Source: Yamagishiella unicocca
Lineage: Eukaryota; Chlorophyta; Chlorophyceae; Chlamydomonadales; Volvocaceae
NCBI GenBank assembly: GCA_003116995.1
Contig: BDSL01000020.1
Coordinates: 186,001 to 250,000, forward strand
Length of the DNA: 64,000 bases
Direction of reading: 5' to 3'
In this document: piece after piece, positions 35,319-46,700 of the stretch
Layout of the letters: every line of letters begins with the position of its first letter
How positions within the stretch are numbered: position 1 is the stretch's first letter
Notes under the pieces: generated by a model
The model's database searches: none
What the model was told of the DNA's origin: nothing
The model's input: only the letters and a program-made list of their open reading frames with translations
Position numbers and translations under genes: made by a program

Positions 35319-36949
35319 ATGCCAGAACCACAGCCAAACAGCACCGCGCCAAAAGGCGCCAACGCACCAGAGGACGTGGGAGGAAAGGGTGGAGAGGTTA
35401 AACGGGTAAAAAGCTCCCGGCCCACATACGGGCAAAGCAGTGGAGAGACCGCGGATCGCAGCATGGCCTTTGCACAGTGCATGTGGGCATGCATGGGTAA
35501 GTCGTCAAGGAAGGTATGTAGCCGATCGTGGCGGGGCCACCTGCACGGTGCAGCAACATATCAGGGCTAGGCAAGTCGCCGACGACGTGAAACCCATTAC
35601 AGTAATGGTGCCCCCCGCCCCTGCTGACCTTGTCACCCGTTGAAAAATGACCACCCGTATTGCAGTATCGTGTAAACGTCGTTCAGGGCGCCTATGCCTC
35701 CTAAGCTCCTAGCCATCCTAGTGACGTCGATAAAGCCAACAATCGCGAGCGTTGTAGTAGTAGGCAGTATTAGGGCGTCACTGGGCTTCGGGTGGGTTTT
35801 AGGCGTATGTAGGGGCGAATCCAAGGAGAAAGCGTTTCTAAGGCCACGGCACCCTGCTGATAAATGATAAACCCAAATGACGCTCGCGAAATGCATGGAG
35901 CGGGTACTTTTTGGCCACAAACGGCAGCTAGCGGCCAAGTACAGGAGAGGTACGGAACGGAAGGTGTAAGATACCTGCCCCTCCAGGATGGAGCTCATCA
36001 GCAGATACGGCTTTGCCGATCACGTGGCGAGGCCCTGCTGGTGAGGAGGTTTGGCAGGACGACCTGGCGGATGTCTGATAGGTCCCCGCGCCATGGTGAC
36101 GTGATTGGGGCCTACCTCCAATCTGGTCGGACAAAAATGCCTGAACGCAGGTACAGAAATGCCGGTAGCGACCCACGGGTCGGCTGGGCCTTGCTGGGCC
36201 GGCTATGCGAGCGCCCGCTCCCTCGCGTCGGTCGATTAGACGCGCAGGCGCGTGCTGCCGCGAATGGTACATCTTGTGTGGGTATGCGGCGCGTGTATTC
36301 GTTAGGGGGCGCAGTTAGTGCGCAATTATTCAAGTTAAGAGCTGATACATATCAGAACTGGCGGGATCGGAATGCATTGAAACGTATTTTCGAGCTCGCG
36401 GCCTTACATGATTTACCCCCACCATACTGTAGGAATTAAAGCGATAGCATCAATATGCAGAATGGAGGACGCATCCCGAGTCCCGAGCACATACAGCCGC
36501 AGACCAGCGCAAGCCGCACCGCCGGCTGCTGCTCGTGTTGAGTGGCACGGTGCCGGCAGCCGCGATCTGCCCCTTGAGCCTGGCGTTCATGACGGATCCT
36601 GTCCTGCATCCAGGTGACCTCTGGCGGGGCCGCGTGATGCAGCGGCGGGCGGCACTCGACGAGTTCCAAAGGCAGCAGCGTGGCCCCGGCCCCCTGACAG
36701 GTAGGTAGCTCCCTTGATTGGCTGCATTCCCGAACATTTGCTAGGACGAACGCAATATTCGTTAGGAGGAACACAATGGTGTTCCGTTTTGTTGCGTGCA
36801 CCAGTTTCTCGCTTTCGCGGGCAATGCACTGTGTCGCGCAGCAGCCATCCATTCCCACGCACCTGCTGCCGCTCAAGCAGATGGTTGAAGACCTGTTTCA
36901 ATCAATCAAGGATGGCCAAGCGGCAGGAGGCCGCGTGCCGATCGGATAA
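35319..36949 (+). CDS. U-box domain protein (putative E3 ubiquitin ligase)
   Basis: Exon 35319-35496 (MPEPQPNSTAPKGANAP..., perfect GTAAGT donor) joins in phase 1 to exon 36503-36700. The second exon encodes a U-box: ICPLSLAFMTDPVLHPGDL, then RAALDEFQRQQ and GPGPLTG. U-boxes bind E2 enzymes to ubiquitinate targets and have no zinc ligands. The expected end of the fold, IPTHLLPLKQMVEDLFQSIK, is open at 36842-36949 and ends in TAA. However, that exon starts in phase 0 while exon 36503-36700 ends in phase 1, so a small exon is missing, the splice is unusual, or there is a frameshift. An optional in-phase 54-nt exon (35988-36041, strong acceptor and GTGAGG donor) could lie in the long intron. No partner repeats (ARM, TPR, kinase) are visible in this short protein. 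Confidence 0.7.
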
Positions 36950-38545
36950 GCGGCCGAGGGGCAACGACGACAACGACAAGACCCAGGGGGGAAGGCCCGC
37001 AGAGTGCGAGGTAGGCCGCCCTCCACCTGCGTCGCCACGGGGGGCCGTGGGACTGCCCGGACAGCGCAGCAGCAGCAGCACCGGGCCTGAAGGTTGCGGC
37101 TGAAAATAAAAGTGCCTTGCGCAGTCCTTCTGCCGGCTTACGCGCAGAGTCATGCTCGACCCAACCTGAGGAGCCTTCTGCCGTATGTCTGTCTGGCGGC
37201 GGCGGCGTCAGGCAAGGGTTTCGCCGGTGTGATCGACGAGGCTGCTGCTGGAGGTGCGTGCGCGACGGCTGTTCACTTGCCGCCGGCGGAGGCAGGCGGC
37301 GCACTGACATAGCCGTGCGCGTACGTGGCCCTGCCTGGAGGCGCCCCTTTGGGTCTCATCAGCTGAGGCACGGTTTGGGGGATGCTTCGGGGGCCAGCGG
37401 TGCGACAGGCGTTGGTGTGCGGCCTGCTGCTGCGGGTGGTGGCTACTGCAAATAAAGGTGTAGGGGGGCTGCTGTGCGCCGCGGTTGGCGGTGGTGCAAG
37501 GCGGCATTGGCAGGTTCCAGTAGTGGTCATCGGCTCATCACGGCGTGGGCACCAGTGGAAATTGCCACGATGACCGACACGACATTTTCATCATCTCTGT
37601 CTAAGGGCTGTGTCGACGGCATACGGTAGGGGCGACGTCAGTAGCCATGTATGTATGTGATGAGGCCAGCGGTTGAGCTATCTAGCCATTACTGAGGCAG
37701 CAGCAGCAGCAGCAGCAGCAGCACCCTACCGGCAACAACAGTGCCAGCAGCAGCTGGATGACATCATCATCAACATCATCGCAGCAGCAGCTGGATCAGC
37801 TGCAGTTGCCACCGGATGCGACCCGACATCAACCTGCGACCCGACATCAACCTTCGACCCGACAGCCCGGGTGATGTGCGCCGATGGCTGAAGCAGGGGG
37901 CTGGCGGTGACGGCAGCAGTGGTGGTGCGCGACGGCGGCGCACCCAGCTGGCGGCGGCGGCCTAGCCGCGGCAGGCGCCGGCCCCTGCTGCTCCCGGTGC
38001 TATCCCTCCTGGCGTACAGCGCTATGGCGCCATCCAGCACATACCCATCCTGAGGCGCAGCGCACGTTAACCTTGAAACTGGAAAACTCCGACAACCACC
38101 ATGTGCATCCGGCGCGTGCCGCGCCGCATCCGCCGCTGGTTGCGCGCGCAGCGGCTGCTGGCGCTGGCGACGTCGCGCCCTCCGGCGGCGGGGCTATGGC
38201 CGCAGCAACGGACAGCAGTAGTGCGCTCGGCGGTGGTGGCGTTGTAAACCACTGCTGCTGCATTACGTGACATCCCACGGCCGTCCTGTCGCTACATCTA
38301 TCCTCACCCAGCCACAGATAGATAGCCGTTGATGACACGCAGCAGCAACGTTAGTTCATCACTTGGAGGCGGCGGCTCCTTGTGAGCGAGGCAGCAGTGA
38401 ACGAGGTGCCCTACACCGTAGAAGGTGCGTGACCGAGTTTATTGGTGGCCGACGGGCGCGGATGGAAGTAATGGGTGGGCGGAATGGGTTGGGTTCCTCA
38501 CGGCTGCCGGCTAGTATGTACGTAGTCGCTTGGTGGCGGCTGGCC
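36950..38545. other. U-box 3' region and spacer with CAG-rich tracts
   Basis: A charged open frame (around 36912-37103) follows the U-box exon in another frame and may be an alternative C-terminus. Beyond that I see no gene. A CAG run at about 37698-37722 and GCAGCAGCAGCTGGAT-type repeats lie near 37750-37800. A CGACCCGACATCAACCT unit is repeated near 37817-37865. TGTAA occurs at 38243-38247. Confidence 0.4.
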
Positions 38546-38558
38546 ACATGACATTGTA
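38546..38558. repeat. 13-bp target-site duplication (left) of a short retroposon
   Basis: ACATGACATTGTA here recurs at 40640-40652, on the far side of the interrupted retroposon. Confidence 0.85.
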
Positions 38559-38598
38559 ATGATAATAATAATAAGGTTACGCTGGCGCTAGGCCTTGC

Positions 38599-38612
38599 GT
38601 GTGTTAAGGGGG
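38599..38612. repeat. 14-bp target-site duplication (left) of the inserted retroelement
   Basis: GTGTGTTAAGGGGG here recurs exactly at 40581-40594 and flanks the element at 38613-40580. Confidence 0.9.
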
Positions 38613-39802
38613 CTCGAGGGAAACCCGTGGATGTCCGAAAAAACGTTTAAAACAGAAGTTTTGAGATGCATGCTGGAGAACTGGGTTGGGGATACGAAAG
38701 CCGAAGGTCGTAATATGACCTTTGGCGGCTAAGCTATATCGGCTACGGCGAGACGCACGGGAGCGAGGACCCCACGCGACGCACGTAAAGTTTTCGCAGA
38801 ATCGGTTTTGGGCGCTAGTAGGAAAACTGTGGGAGTTGGGGCGCTATGGGAGAGCGGCCATCGCGGTCCGGTCCCAGTCCCGGTCCTAGTCGGAGGCCCC
38901 GGCCCGACCCGCCCGAATACCGACCAGATGTGTGAGGAAGCTGTCATTACCAGAGGAGGTCCGCGGTCTTCCAGGAGAGCAGGCCGAAGCCGCGCCGCGC
39001 CGCCATGGGGGACGCGAAAGCCCAGACGCAGGTCCCGACGCCCGCAGACAAGAACGCAACGACTAGCAAAAAACTACCAGAACAGAGGCCCAACCCAGTG
39101 GCGGAACTCACCTGGCCAGGGCCCAGAGCGGGTGGGGAAAGCGGTCGACGCGAAGCATGCGGGCAGGGGGCAGCAGGGGGCGTTAGAAACAATATCCAGG
39201 CGCTAAGCGGGTGGACAGGGGTCAAAGCAACGAAGAGGCCCCAGCGGCGCGGCGAAAGAGGCGGAGTCAGGATCGGTGAGGACGGATATACGGGGAGTCG
39301 GGTACGACGCGGGCTGGTACGGCGGCGTACGGCGTTGGACGGCGGAGGCCTGTACGACGGAAGGAGGAAGTGAGAAAATATGGGGCGTGAAGATGCGGGA
39401 CAGGGGGAATGCTAGCAAACGAGGAGACGGGAGGCAGTGCGCGGTCCGGGCTGGTCGGATCCCCACAGCACTGCCACAGCGAGGACGGCGCCGCCACAAT
39501 GCGACGCCGGCGGCGAGGGACTCGTGGGAGAGCGGCGGTCCAGGCGGGGGAGGGGGAGAGGGGGCTGTGGGAGGAGACAGATTGCGAATGGCGGGTGCGC
39601 GGGTGGGCAGAGGGGCGGGGGGGGGGGAAGCGGAGAGAGAGGCGGCGGGAACTGTATCCTAGGAGTGTTTCGGTCGCGGCTGGCGGGGTGTTGGGGGCGT
39701 GGAGGGGGCGGAGGGGCTGGCGTGGGATGAGGTGCGGAGGGGGGGAGGGGGCGCGGAGGGAGGCCGGCGGCGGATTACAAGTGGGGGGTGCAGCGGCGGC
39801 GG

Positions 39803-39955
39803 GGTGCTGCGGCTGCTGTGGCTGCTGGACGCCGGGGCTGTGTGCTGCGGCTGCTGTGGCTGCTGGACGCCGGGGCTGGGTGCTGCGGCTGCTGTGGCTG
39901 CTGGACGCCGGGGCTGGGTGCTGCGGCTGCTGTGGCTGCTGGACGCCGGGGCCGG
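39803..39955. repeat. 38-bp tandem repeat inside the retroelement
   Basis: Four copies of a CTGCGGCTGCTGTGGCTGCT-type unit recur every 38 bp. Because 38 is not a multiple of three, the long frames read through it cannot keep one repeat peptide, which arg​ues that this part is non-coding. Confidence 0.9.
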
Positions 39956-40113
39956 CAGGGAGGTCTGGGGCTGCTGGCTGGCCCGACGAGGTGTGGGCCC
40001 CGCCGCTGTCGGGTGCAGCGGCGGTCAGGTAGTGCGGAGCCGGAGGAGTGAGGGCGCGACGGGGCGGGGGTGGGGGGGCCGCCAGGGCGGGGGTGGGGAG
40101 AGGGCGGGTGGGG

Positions 40114-40580
40114 TCATAGGTGGCGGTGGATGTCGGCCAGGAGGTCGACGTCGCCCGCGCGGCGAGCGTGGTGGTAGAGGAAGGGGGAGGCGGCGACGAG
40201 GGTGTGGAGGGTGGTGAGCAGCCGGCGTTGGGAGTGGCCTTGGGCGACGAGGGCTTTGAAGACCAGGGCGATTTCGAAGCAGAAGTTATGGGGGTCGGTG
40301 ATGACGCGGCGGAGGCGGTGGAACTGGCTGGTGAAGATGTTGCGCTTGGAGGATTCATTGAGATTGGAGTGGACGGGGATGAAGCGGGTGAGGCGGACGT
40401 GGGTGAAGGCGGGCTGGACGCGTTTGTCGTAGAGGCGTATGAGGAGGCGGCAGGAAGCGGCGGCGGGAATAGGGACGAGGAGAAGGTCCAGGAATGGCAT
40501 TTCGTTGTGGTGGAAGTGGGCGTGGCGTTGGGGTTCGACGCGCAGGGCCGGAGGGTAGATGCCGTGGAGGCCCAGATAGG
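40114..40580 (-). pseudogene. C-terminal fragment of a Penelope-like reverse transcriptase
   Basis: An open frame of about 155 residues runs from the truncated edge to a stop at 40114. It shows HNEMPFLDLLL, IRLYDKRVQPAFTHV, IPVHSNLNESSKRNIFTSQF, HRLRRVITDPHNF and KALVAQGHSQRRLL. This matches the order seen after the palm domain in Penelope-like reverse transcriptases (FLD, YxK, H-S/P, R-R, a G-H/Y-rich end). The catalytic palm (YxDD region) is absent because of 5' truncation, so this copy cannot be active. Confidence 0.7.
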
Positions 40581-40594
40581 GTGTGTTAAGGGGG
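40581..40594. repeat. 14-bp target-site duplication (right) of the retroelement
   Basis: Second copy of GTGTGTTAAGGGGG, followed directly by the rest of the interrupted short retroposon. Confidence 0.9.
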
Positions 40595-40639
40595 CGGGGC
40601 GGTGAGGGTGTCAGTACACCCTATACGCTCGCGCCACCG

Positions 40640-40652
40640 ACATGACATTGTA
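40640..40652. repeat. 13-bp target-site duplication (right) of the short retroposon
   Basis: Second copy of ACATGACATTGTA. Confidence 0.85.
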
Positions 40653-43359
40653 CGTTGTCAGCTAGCCGAACAGCTGCCGGCGGCAGTCAAAAACAGGGTT
40701 AGCTCTTTAGCACGTATGTGTAAGCGTGAGGACATCGCTGGCGTTCATCTATGGTAGATACCGAAGAAACCAGCAGTGGACATATACAACGGTTTTGTTT
40801 GGCATGCATTTATGGCTTACTTCCTTACTCTTTGCTGCTCGCTCGCACCTGCCTCCGTTCGCAGCCGCTTGCTATGCGCGGGCTGGTGCTGTTTGGCTGG
40901 AAGTTTGGATCCTCCAAGTGCGCCTTGCTGCTGGCTGGTGCTGCAACTGCGCTCGTGCGCCACGGTCGCCGTCATCCTTCACGGCAGCCGCCAGCAGTGG
41001 AGCGATGTAGCAGTGCCTGAAGGATGGAGAACTGGAGAGCTGGGGGCGACTAGCTAGCCGCGTAGCAGGGCTCCTTGGTGATGGACGGTCGGTGGGTGCC
41101 GCCCTACCATACCGCCGGCAGTAGCGTGTAAAGTAAGAGGCCTGTATGCATGTCCAAACGTCTTTGTGCGGCATCGTCATGCACACATCGTATGGCGGAG
41201 CCATATATGTTCACTGCTGCGTACGTAATAAGCCAGAGGAGCGAAAATCCGCGAAGCGCACATGTACGGCCACGCCTTTTAGAGCACTGCTGGATGAAAT
41301 ATTGGGCGACCCTAGGTCGTGACCGATTATGGAGTGCAAGGGGGTGTATGCTGGTACGCCGTGCGTCATAGGAGTTTGAACAGTCACAAGCCGTTCCTTT
41401 AAGTAACAGCATGCACACGGGAGGCGCCAGCGGCCTGTCCGAAACATACATCTTCAAGGCATGGCTTATCGAGTGAAGTATGAATGAGATAAGGCTGTTT
41501 ATTGCGAATAGCTGCCGTGGCGCGCAGATGTCCAGCGCATGGTGCACGTACGATGACTGGTACTACTGCGACTGGTGGCTGGCCGCTGCTTAGACCACTT
41601 AGACCGCATGCCTGCCTGTTCTCAGTGTCTGCCGTTGTACTGATAGTACCAAAGAGCCGTACCCTCTGCCGGGACGGCGGCGTCTTAACATTCCCACCCT
41701 CCTCCCCTGGGTACCGGACGTTTGCTCGGATCTGCTGCGCTAGGCGTCTTGGGCGCCGCTCCGGTCTCAATGCAGGGCGCTCCCGGCGCCGTCTGGGGTA
41801 CCCGTTTTGTTTGGGTGGGTTCGTCGCCTTTCGGGGCCCTTGTTTTTTGTCACCATGCAGGGCGCGTTTGTCGCGTGGTCAGGCGCGGGGTGCAACATGG
41901 TGCTATCATTACTGTCAGCTACTAGTGCAGTCTCCGTATCGGTGGGTGTCATGGGCGTGCGTCTTTCTGTTATCTTCTTAACCCTCCTGGATTTTGTGTC
42001 TCCGATGGAGTGGCTGGGATCTGAGTGCTGGCCTGTACACCGGGTGGCTGGGATCTGAGTGCTGGCCAGTCGACCCCATCTTCGCTGTAACGCGATACGG
42101 CAGTAATGAGCAATTAACCAAAGCATTTGCCAATCCAGCGATCATGATGGAACTACTGCATACATTTGGGACCGTCCTGGAAACCAGTTGCAGACATTTA
42201 TCCTGGAGAGGCCGACATTGGAAAACGTTTGAAGGAGTGCGACAGTCGCGGATACTATGGAATCCTCGCAGACCGCTTGCACGAGGAGGTACAGGAGAAC
42301 GAATTTGTTATTCTTTGGCATGTTAACTTGAAATCATACCTCTGGTGCTAGATAGGCAGTACGTACCTAGGATACGTGGCGACCAAAACCCTAGTATGGC
42401 AACGGCGATTGCGCAAGCAAGCGGTTCGTGTTATGCATGAATCATAATGATAGCAGCATGCCCTCATGGGTTAAAAACACGATAAAATACCCTGCAGGTC
42501 TGAGGGTGCCAAAGCTGGCATGCATAATTTTCAAATTTGGAAGCATGGCATTTCGGCTTTGGTAAATCTCCGATATACAGTCTGTCGGCTAAATCCAATT
42601 ACTCATTGCTTTTCATTCGGATACTAGGCCTCCAAAATGCAACCGAAGCATACTCTTTCTTTCCGGATATTGGCTCTACACGCACATGCATACCGTTACC
42701 TCGCTGGGCTCTGGGCCTGACTCCGAACCGTTCCTCCAACTATTTAAGCTCCTTAACAACCAGTACTTCAGCTGCTTTGCTCCCCCTCTTTCGTTGTTCG
42801 ACGGTGAGCTGCGTCGAAACGCACTTGTTCGGCAGGCGCTCTGTTCCGACGACAGATCACCATCTCAACGCTTGTTGTTGCAATTGCCACTCGCAAGCTT
42901 AGCTGTGTCGTAATTGGATCTACAGTTGGCAAGATAAATAGCTAATTCCTTCACGAGTCCCCGTTCCGGCGGACATCTTGTGTATTCGCACCACGTCCCA
43001 AACTGTACACACGCCGAAAGCGTTCAAACATCGCGATGGTAAGCTGAACGACCAGGTTTGCTTGTTGGGTGGGGCGGCAGGCAAATGTAGCAGCGGAAGG
43101 CATTGGAGGTGGGCAGTCTTACTAGTTCGTCATCCTCACGCTTTTCGCCAATGCCATTTGCGTTCATAATGTCCGTGCGTCAGCCGTAGCTGCTATTCCC
43201 GGCCTGCCTGCTCCCTATAAAGTTGTGTAAGGTTAGTACGTAGTACAACCTGCTTAGCATGTAAGTAGCCCGTTAGCAGCTGTTAGGCAGCAGGTTGCAG
43301 CCCTCGCTCGCTTGCGTCTCCATCCAATCTGCGTGCGTGCGCGTTTAATCATGCGCTCA
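40653..43359. other. Intergenic stretch without recognised genes
   Basis: No exon chain or domain is recognisable. The only local structure I note is a short duplication near 42008-42066, GAGTGGCTGGGATCTGAGTG followed by GTGGCTGGGATCTGAGTG, both before CTGGCC. Part of 42540-42900 is A/T-richer. Confidence 0.35.
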
Positions 43360-43614
43360 CGCCGACCCACATCTTGTTGTGGCGGCAGCAGCAACGGCAT
43401 ACTACAACTCCATACCGATCGCGGGCGTGACCACGCGGTCGGCTGTGATGCGTTGTGCGGCGGAGACGACGTTCAAGGCTCTGAAGCGTAGCCTCATCGA
43501 CGGAAGGTGGGTGTGCCGCGTCATGCAGGGTGTATGTGTGGGCTGCTGTCTTGCCTCGGTTCGCGTGCCTGTGTCCGCGTGCGAAGCGGTGCGCGCACGA
43601 TTTCCGCCGGTACG

Positions 43615-43626
43615 CGTCACTAGTTG
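43615..43626. repeat. 12-bp target-site duplication (left)
   Basis: CGTCACTAGTTG recurs at 43780-43791. It is part of the normal satellite unit, so the empty site is known from the other units. Confidence 0.9.
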
Positions 43627-43779
43627 TTATTATTATTATTACATTACGCCGGCACTAGGCCTGGCATGTTGTTAAGGGGGCGGGGCGGTGAGGGCATCAG
43701 TACACCCTATACGCTCGCGCCACCAGTACCAATCCACCTCATATCGCTAAGGCCCACGCCACATTATCGCTGTGGAACA
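43627..43779 (-). mobile_element. 153-bp short retroposon (SINE-like) in a satellite unit
   Basis: The insert is absent from all other satellite units and is bounded by 12-bp duplications of the unit's own CGTCACTAGTTG. On the plus strand it begins with TTATTATTATTATTA, i.e. an (ATA/TAA)n tail at the 3' end of the minus strand. The body contains GGCACTAGGCCTGG, TTAAGGGGGCGGGGCGGTGAG and CAGTACACCCTATACGCTCG. No coding capacity. It is the fuller relative of the interrupted element at 38559-40639. Confidence 0.85.
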
Positions 43780-43791
43780 CGTCACTAGTTG
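43780..43791. repeat. 12-bp target-site duplication (right)
   Basis: Second copy of CGTCACTAGTTG. Confidence 0.9.
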
Positions 43792-46700
43792 CCTTGTACG
43801 CCGTCTTGTCTCCTTGCTCCCTCTGCCTCCTATTTACGTGTTTTAACAACCGCCAACCCCGACCCACATCTTGTTGCGGCGGGAGCAGCGGTGTACATGC
43901 AACTACCACTCACATGGGCATGCGGGCGAGTACGGTGCTTGGGGCAACTGCGGCGCGTCTACCTCATCGAACGATCGACGTTTCAACGATGCTCGCTGCT
44001 GCTGAACAGCTGGACTTCACCGGCGGCTGCTTGGTCTGGAGGCCGGCCTCGCCGTGGCGACGGAGCTGCTTCGTATTCGCGCTTCAAACCATATCGATCC
44101 AGGAGGTTGTAACGCACATGAAGTGGACGGGATGTGAATGGGACGGGTTTTGGTTGCCGGGGATCTGGGTTTGAGTGCCAGGGAATCTGGGTTTGGGGAC
44201 GGGGATGCTTGCAATCCAACGAAGGTTGGTTGGACATGGACAGTCCAAAGATGGAGCTCGCCGTGCGTTGTGCGGCGGAGACGACGTTCAAGGCTCTGAA
44301 GCATAGCCTCATCGACGGAAGGTGGGTGCGCCGCCGGCCGCGTCATGCGGGATGTATGTGTGGGCTGCTGTCTTGCCTCGGTTCGCGTGCCTGTGTCCGC
44401 GTGCGAAGCGGTGCGTGCACGATTTCCGCCGGTACGCGTCACTAGTTGCCCTGTACGCCGTCTTGTCTCCTTGCTCCCGCTGCCTCCTACTTACTTGTTT
44501 TAACAAACCGACAACCCCGACCCACATCTTGTTGCTTGCGGCGGGTGCAGCGGTGTACATGCAACTACCACTCGCATGGGCACGTGGGCGACTACGGTGC
44601 TTGGGGCAACTGCGGCGCGTCTACCTCATCGAACGATCGACGTTTCAACGATGCTGCTGCTGCTGAACAGCTGGACTTCACCGGCGGCTGCTTGGTCTAA
44701 AGGCAGGCCTCGCCGTGGCGACGGAGCTGCTTCGCGCTTCAAACCATATCCAGGAGGTTGTAACGCACATGAAGTGGACGGGATGTGAATGGGACGGGGT
44801 TTTGGTTGCCGGGGATCTGGGTTTGAGTGCCAGGGAATCTGGGTTTGGGGACGGGGATGCTTGCAATCCAACGAAGGTTGGTTGGACATGGACAGTCCAA
44901 AGATGGAGCTCGCCGTGCGTTGTGCGGCGGAGACGACGTTCAAGGCTCTGAAGCATAGCCTCATCGACGGAAGGTGGGTGCGCCGCCGGCCGCGTCATGC
45001 GGGGTGTATGTGTGGGCTGCTGTCTTGCCTTTGTTCGCGTGCCTGTGTCCGCGTGCGAAGCGGTGCGTGCACGATTTCCGCCGGTACGCGTCACTAGTTG
45101 CCCTGTACGCCGTCTTGCCTCCTTGCTCCCGCTGCCTCCTACTTACTTGTTTTAACAAACCGACAACCCCGACCCACATCTTGTTGCTTGCGGCGGGAGC
45201 AGCGGTGTACATGCAACTACCACTCGCATGGGCACGTGGGCGACTACGGTGCTTGGGGCAACTGCGGCGCGTCTACCTCATCGAACGATCGACGTTTCAA
45301 CGATGCTGCTGCTGCTGAACAGCTGGACTTCACCGGCGGCTGCTTGGTCTAAAGGCAGGCCTCGCCGTGGCGACGGAGCTGCTTCGCGCTTCAAACCATA
45401 TCCAGGAGGTTGTAACGCACATGAAGTGGACGGGATGTGACTGGGACGGGGTTTTGGTTGCCGGGGATCTGGGTTTGAGTGCCGGGGATCTGGGTTTGGG
45501 GACGGGGATGCTTGCAATCCAACGAAGGTTGGTTGGACATGGACAGTCCAAAGATGGAGCTCGCCGTGCGTTGTGCGGCGGAGACGACGTTCAAGGCTCT
45601 GAAGCATAGCCTCATCGACGGAAGGTGGGTGCGCCGCCGGCCGCGTCATGCGGGGTGTATGTGTGGGCTGCTGTCTTGCCTTTGTTCGCGTGCCTGTGTC
45701 CGCGTGCGAAGCGGTGCGTGCACGATTTCCGCCGGTACGCGTCACTAGTTGCCCTGTACGCCGTCTTGCCTCCTTGCTCCCGCTGCCTCCTACTTACTTG
45801 TTTTAACAAACCGACAACCCCGACCCACATCTTGTTGCTTGCGGCGGGAGCAGCGGTGTACATGCAACTACCACTCGCATGGGCACGTGGGCGACTACGG
45901 TGCTTGGGGCAACTGCGGCGCGTCTACCTCATCGAACGATCGACGTTTCAACGATGCTGCTGCTGCTGAACAGCTGGACTTCACCGGCGGCTGCTTGGTC
46001 TAAAGGCAGGCCTCGCCGTGGCGACGGAGCTGCTTCGCGCTTCAAACCATATCCAGGAGGTTGTAACGCACATGAAGTGGACGGGATGTGACTGGGACGG
46101 GGTTTTGGTTGCCGGGGATCTGGGTTTGAGTGCCGGGGATCTGGGTTTGGGGACGGGGATGCTTGCAATCCAACGAAGGTTGGTTGGACATGGACAGTCC
46201 AAAGATGGAGCTCGCCGTGCGTTGTGCGGCGGAGACGACGTTCAAGGCTCTGAAGCATAGCCTCATCGACGGAAGGTGGGTGCGCCGCCGGCCGCGTCAT
46301 GCGGGGTGTATGTGTGGGCTGCTGTCTTGCCTTTGTTCGCGTGCCTGTGTCCGCGTGCGAAGCGGTGCGTGCACGATTTCCGCGGGTGCGCGTCACTAGT
46401 TGCCCTGTACGCCGTCTTGTCTCCTTGCTCCCGCTGCCTCCTACTTACTTGTTTTAACAAACCGACAACCCCGACCCACATCTTGTTGCTTGCGGCGGGA
46501 GCAGCGGTGTACATGCAACTACCACTCACATGGGCACGTGGGCGACTACGGTGCTTGGGGCAACTGCGGCGCGTCTACCTCATCGAACGATCGACGTTTC
46601 AACGATGCTGCTGCTGCTGAACAGCTGGACTTCACCGGCGGCTGCTTGGTCTAAAGGCAGGCCTCGCCGTGGCGACGGAGCTGCTTCGCGCTTCAAACCA

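Larger units (their letters stand above)
38613..40580 (-). mobile_element. 5'-truncated Penelope-like retroelement
   Basis: A 1,968-bp insert is bounded by exact 14-bp duplications. Its coding strand is minus, and its right edge cuts into a reverse-transcriptase frame (40114-40580), so the 5' part is missing, as expected for target-primed insertion. The 3' part is non-coding, GC-rich and contains a 38-bp tandem repeat. Its last 90-280 bp recur as stand-alone fragments elsewhere in the window. Assignment to the Penelope-like/Chlamys group rests on the reverse-transcriptase thumb-like segment only. Confidence 0.75.
38559..40639 (-). mobile_element. Short retroposon (SINE-like), interrupted by a larger element
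   Basis: The two halves, 38559-38612 and 40595-40639, together match 43627-43731 of the copy in the satellite array: an ATAATAATAATAA tail, GGCGCTAGGCCT, TTAAGGGGGCGGGGCGGTGAGGG, CAGTACACCCTATACGCTCGCGCCACC. Reading on the minus strand puts the AT-rich triplet tail at the 3' end. This copy is shorter at its 5' end than the 43627 copy. It has 13-bp target-site duplications and no visible protein. A polymerase III box A/B was not recognised. Confidence 0.8.

Noticed and set aside
39267..40358. 363-residue minus-strand frame rich in Pro, Ser, Gln
   Set aside because: It runs through 38-bp repeats that shift frame each unit and through the reverse-transcriptase fragment in a different frame, so it is a shadow in GC-rich DNA.
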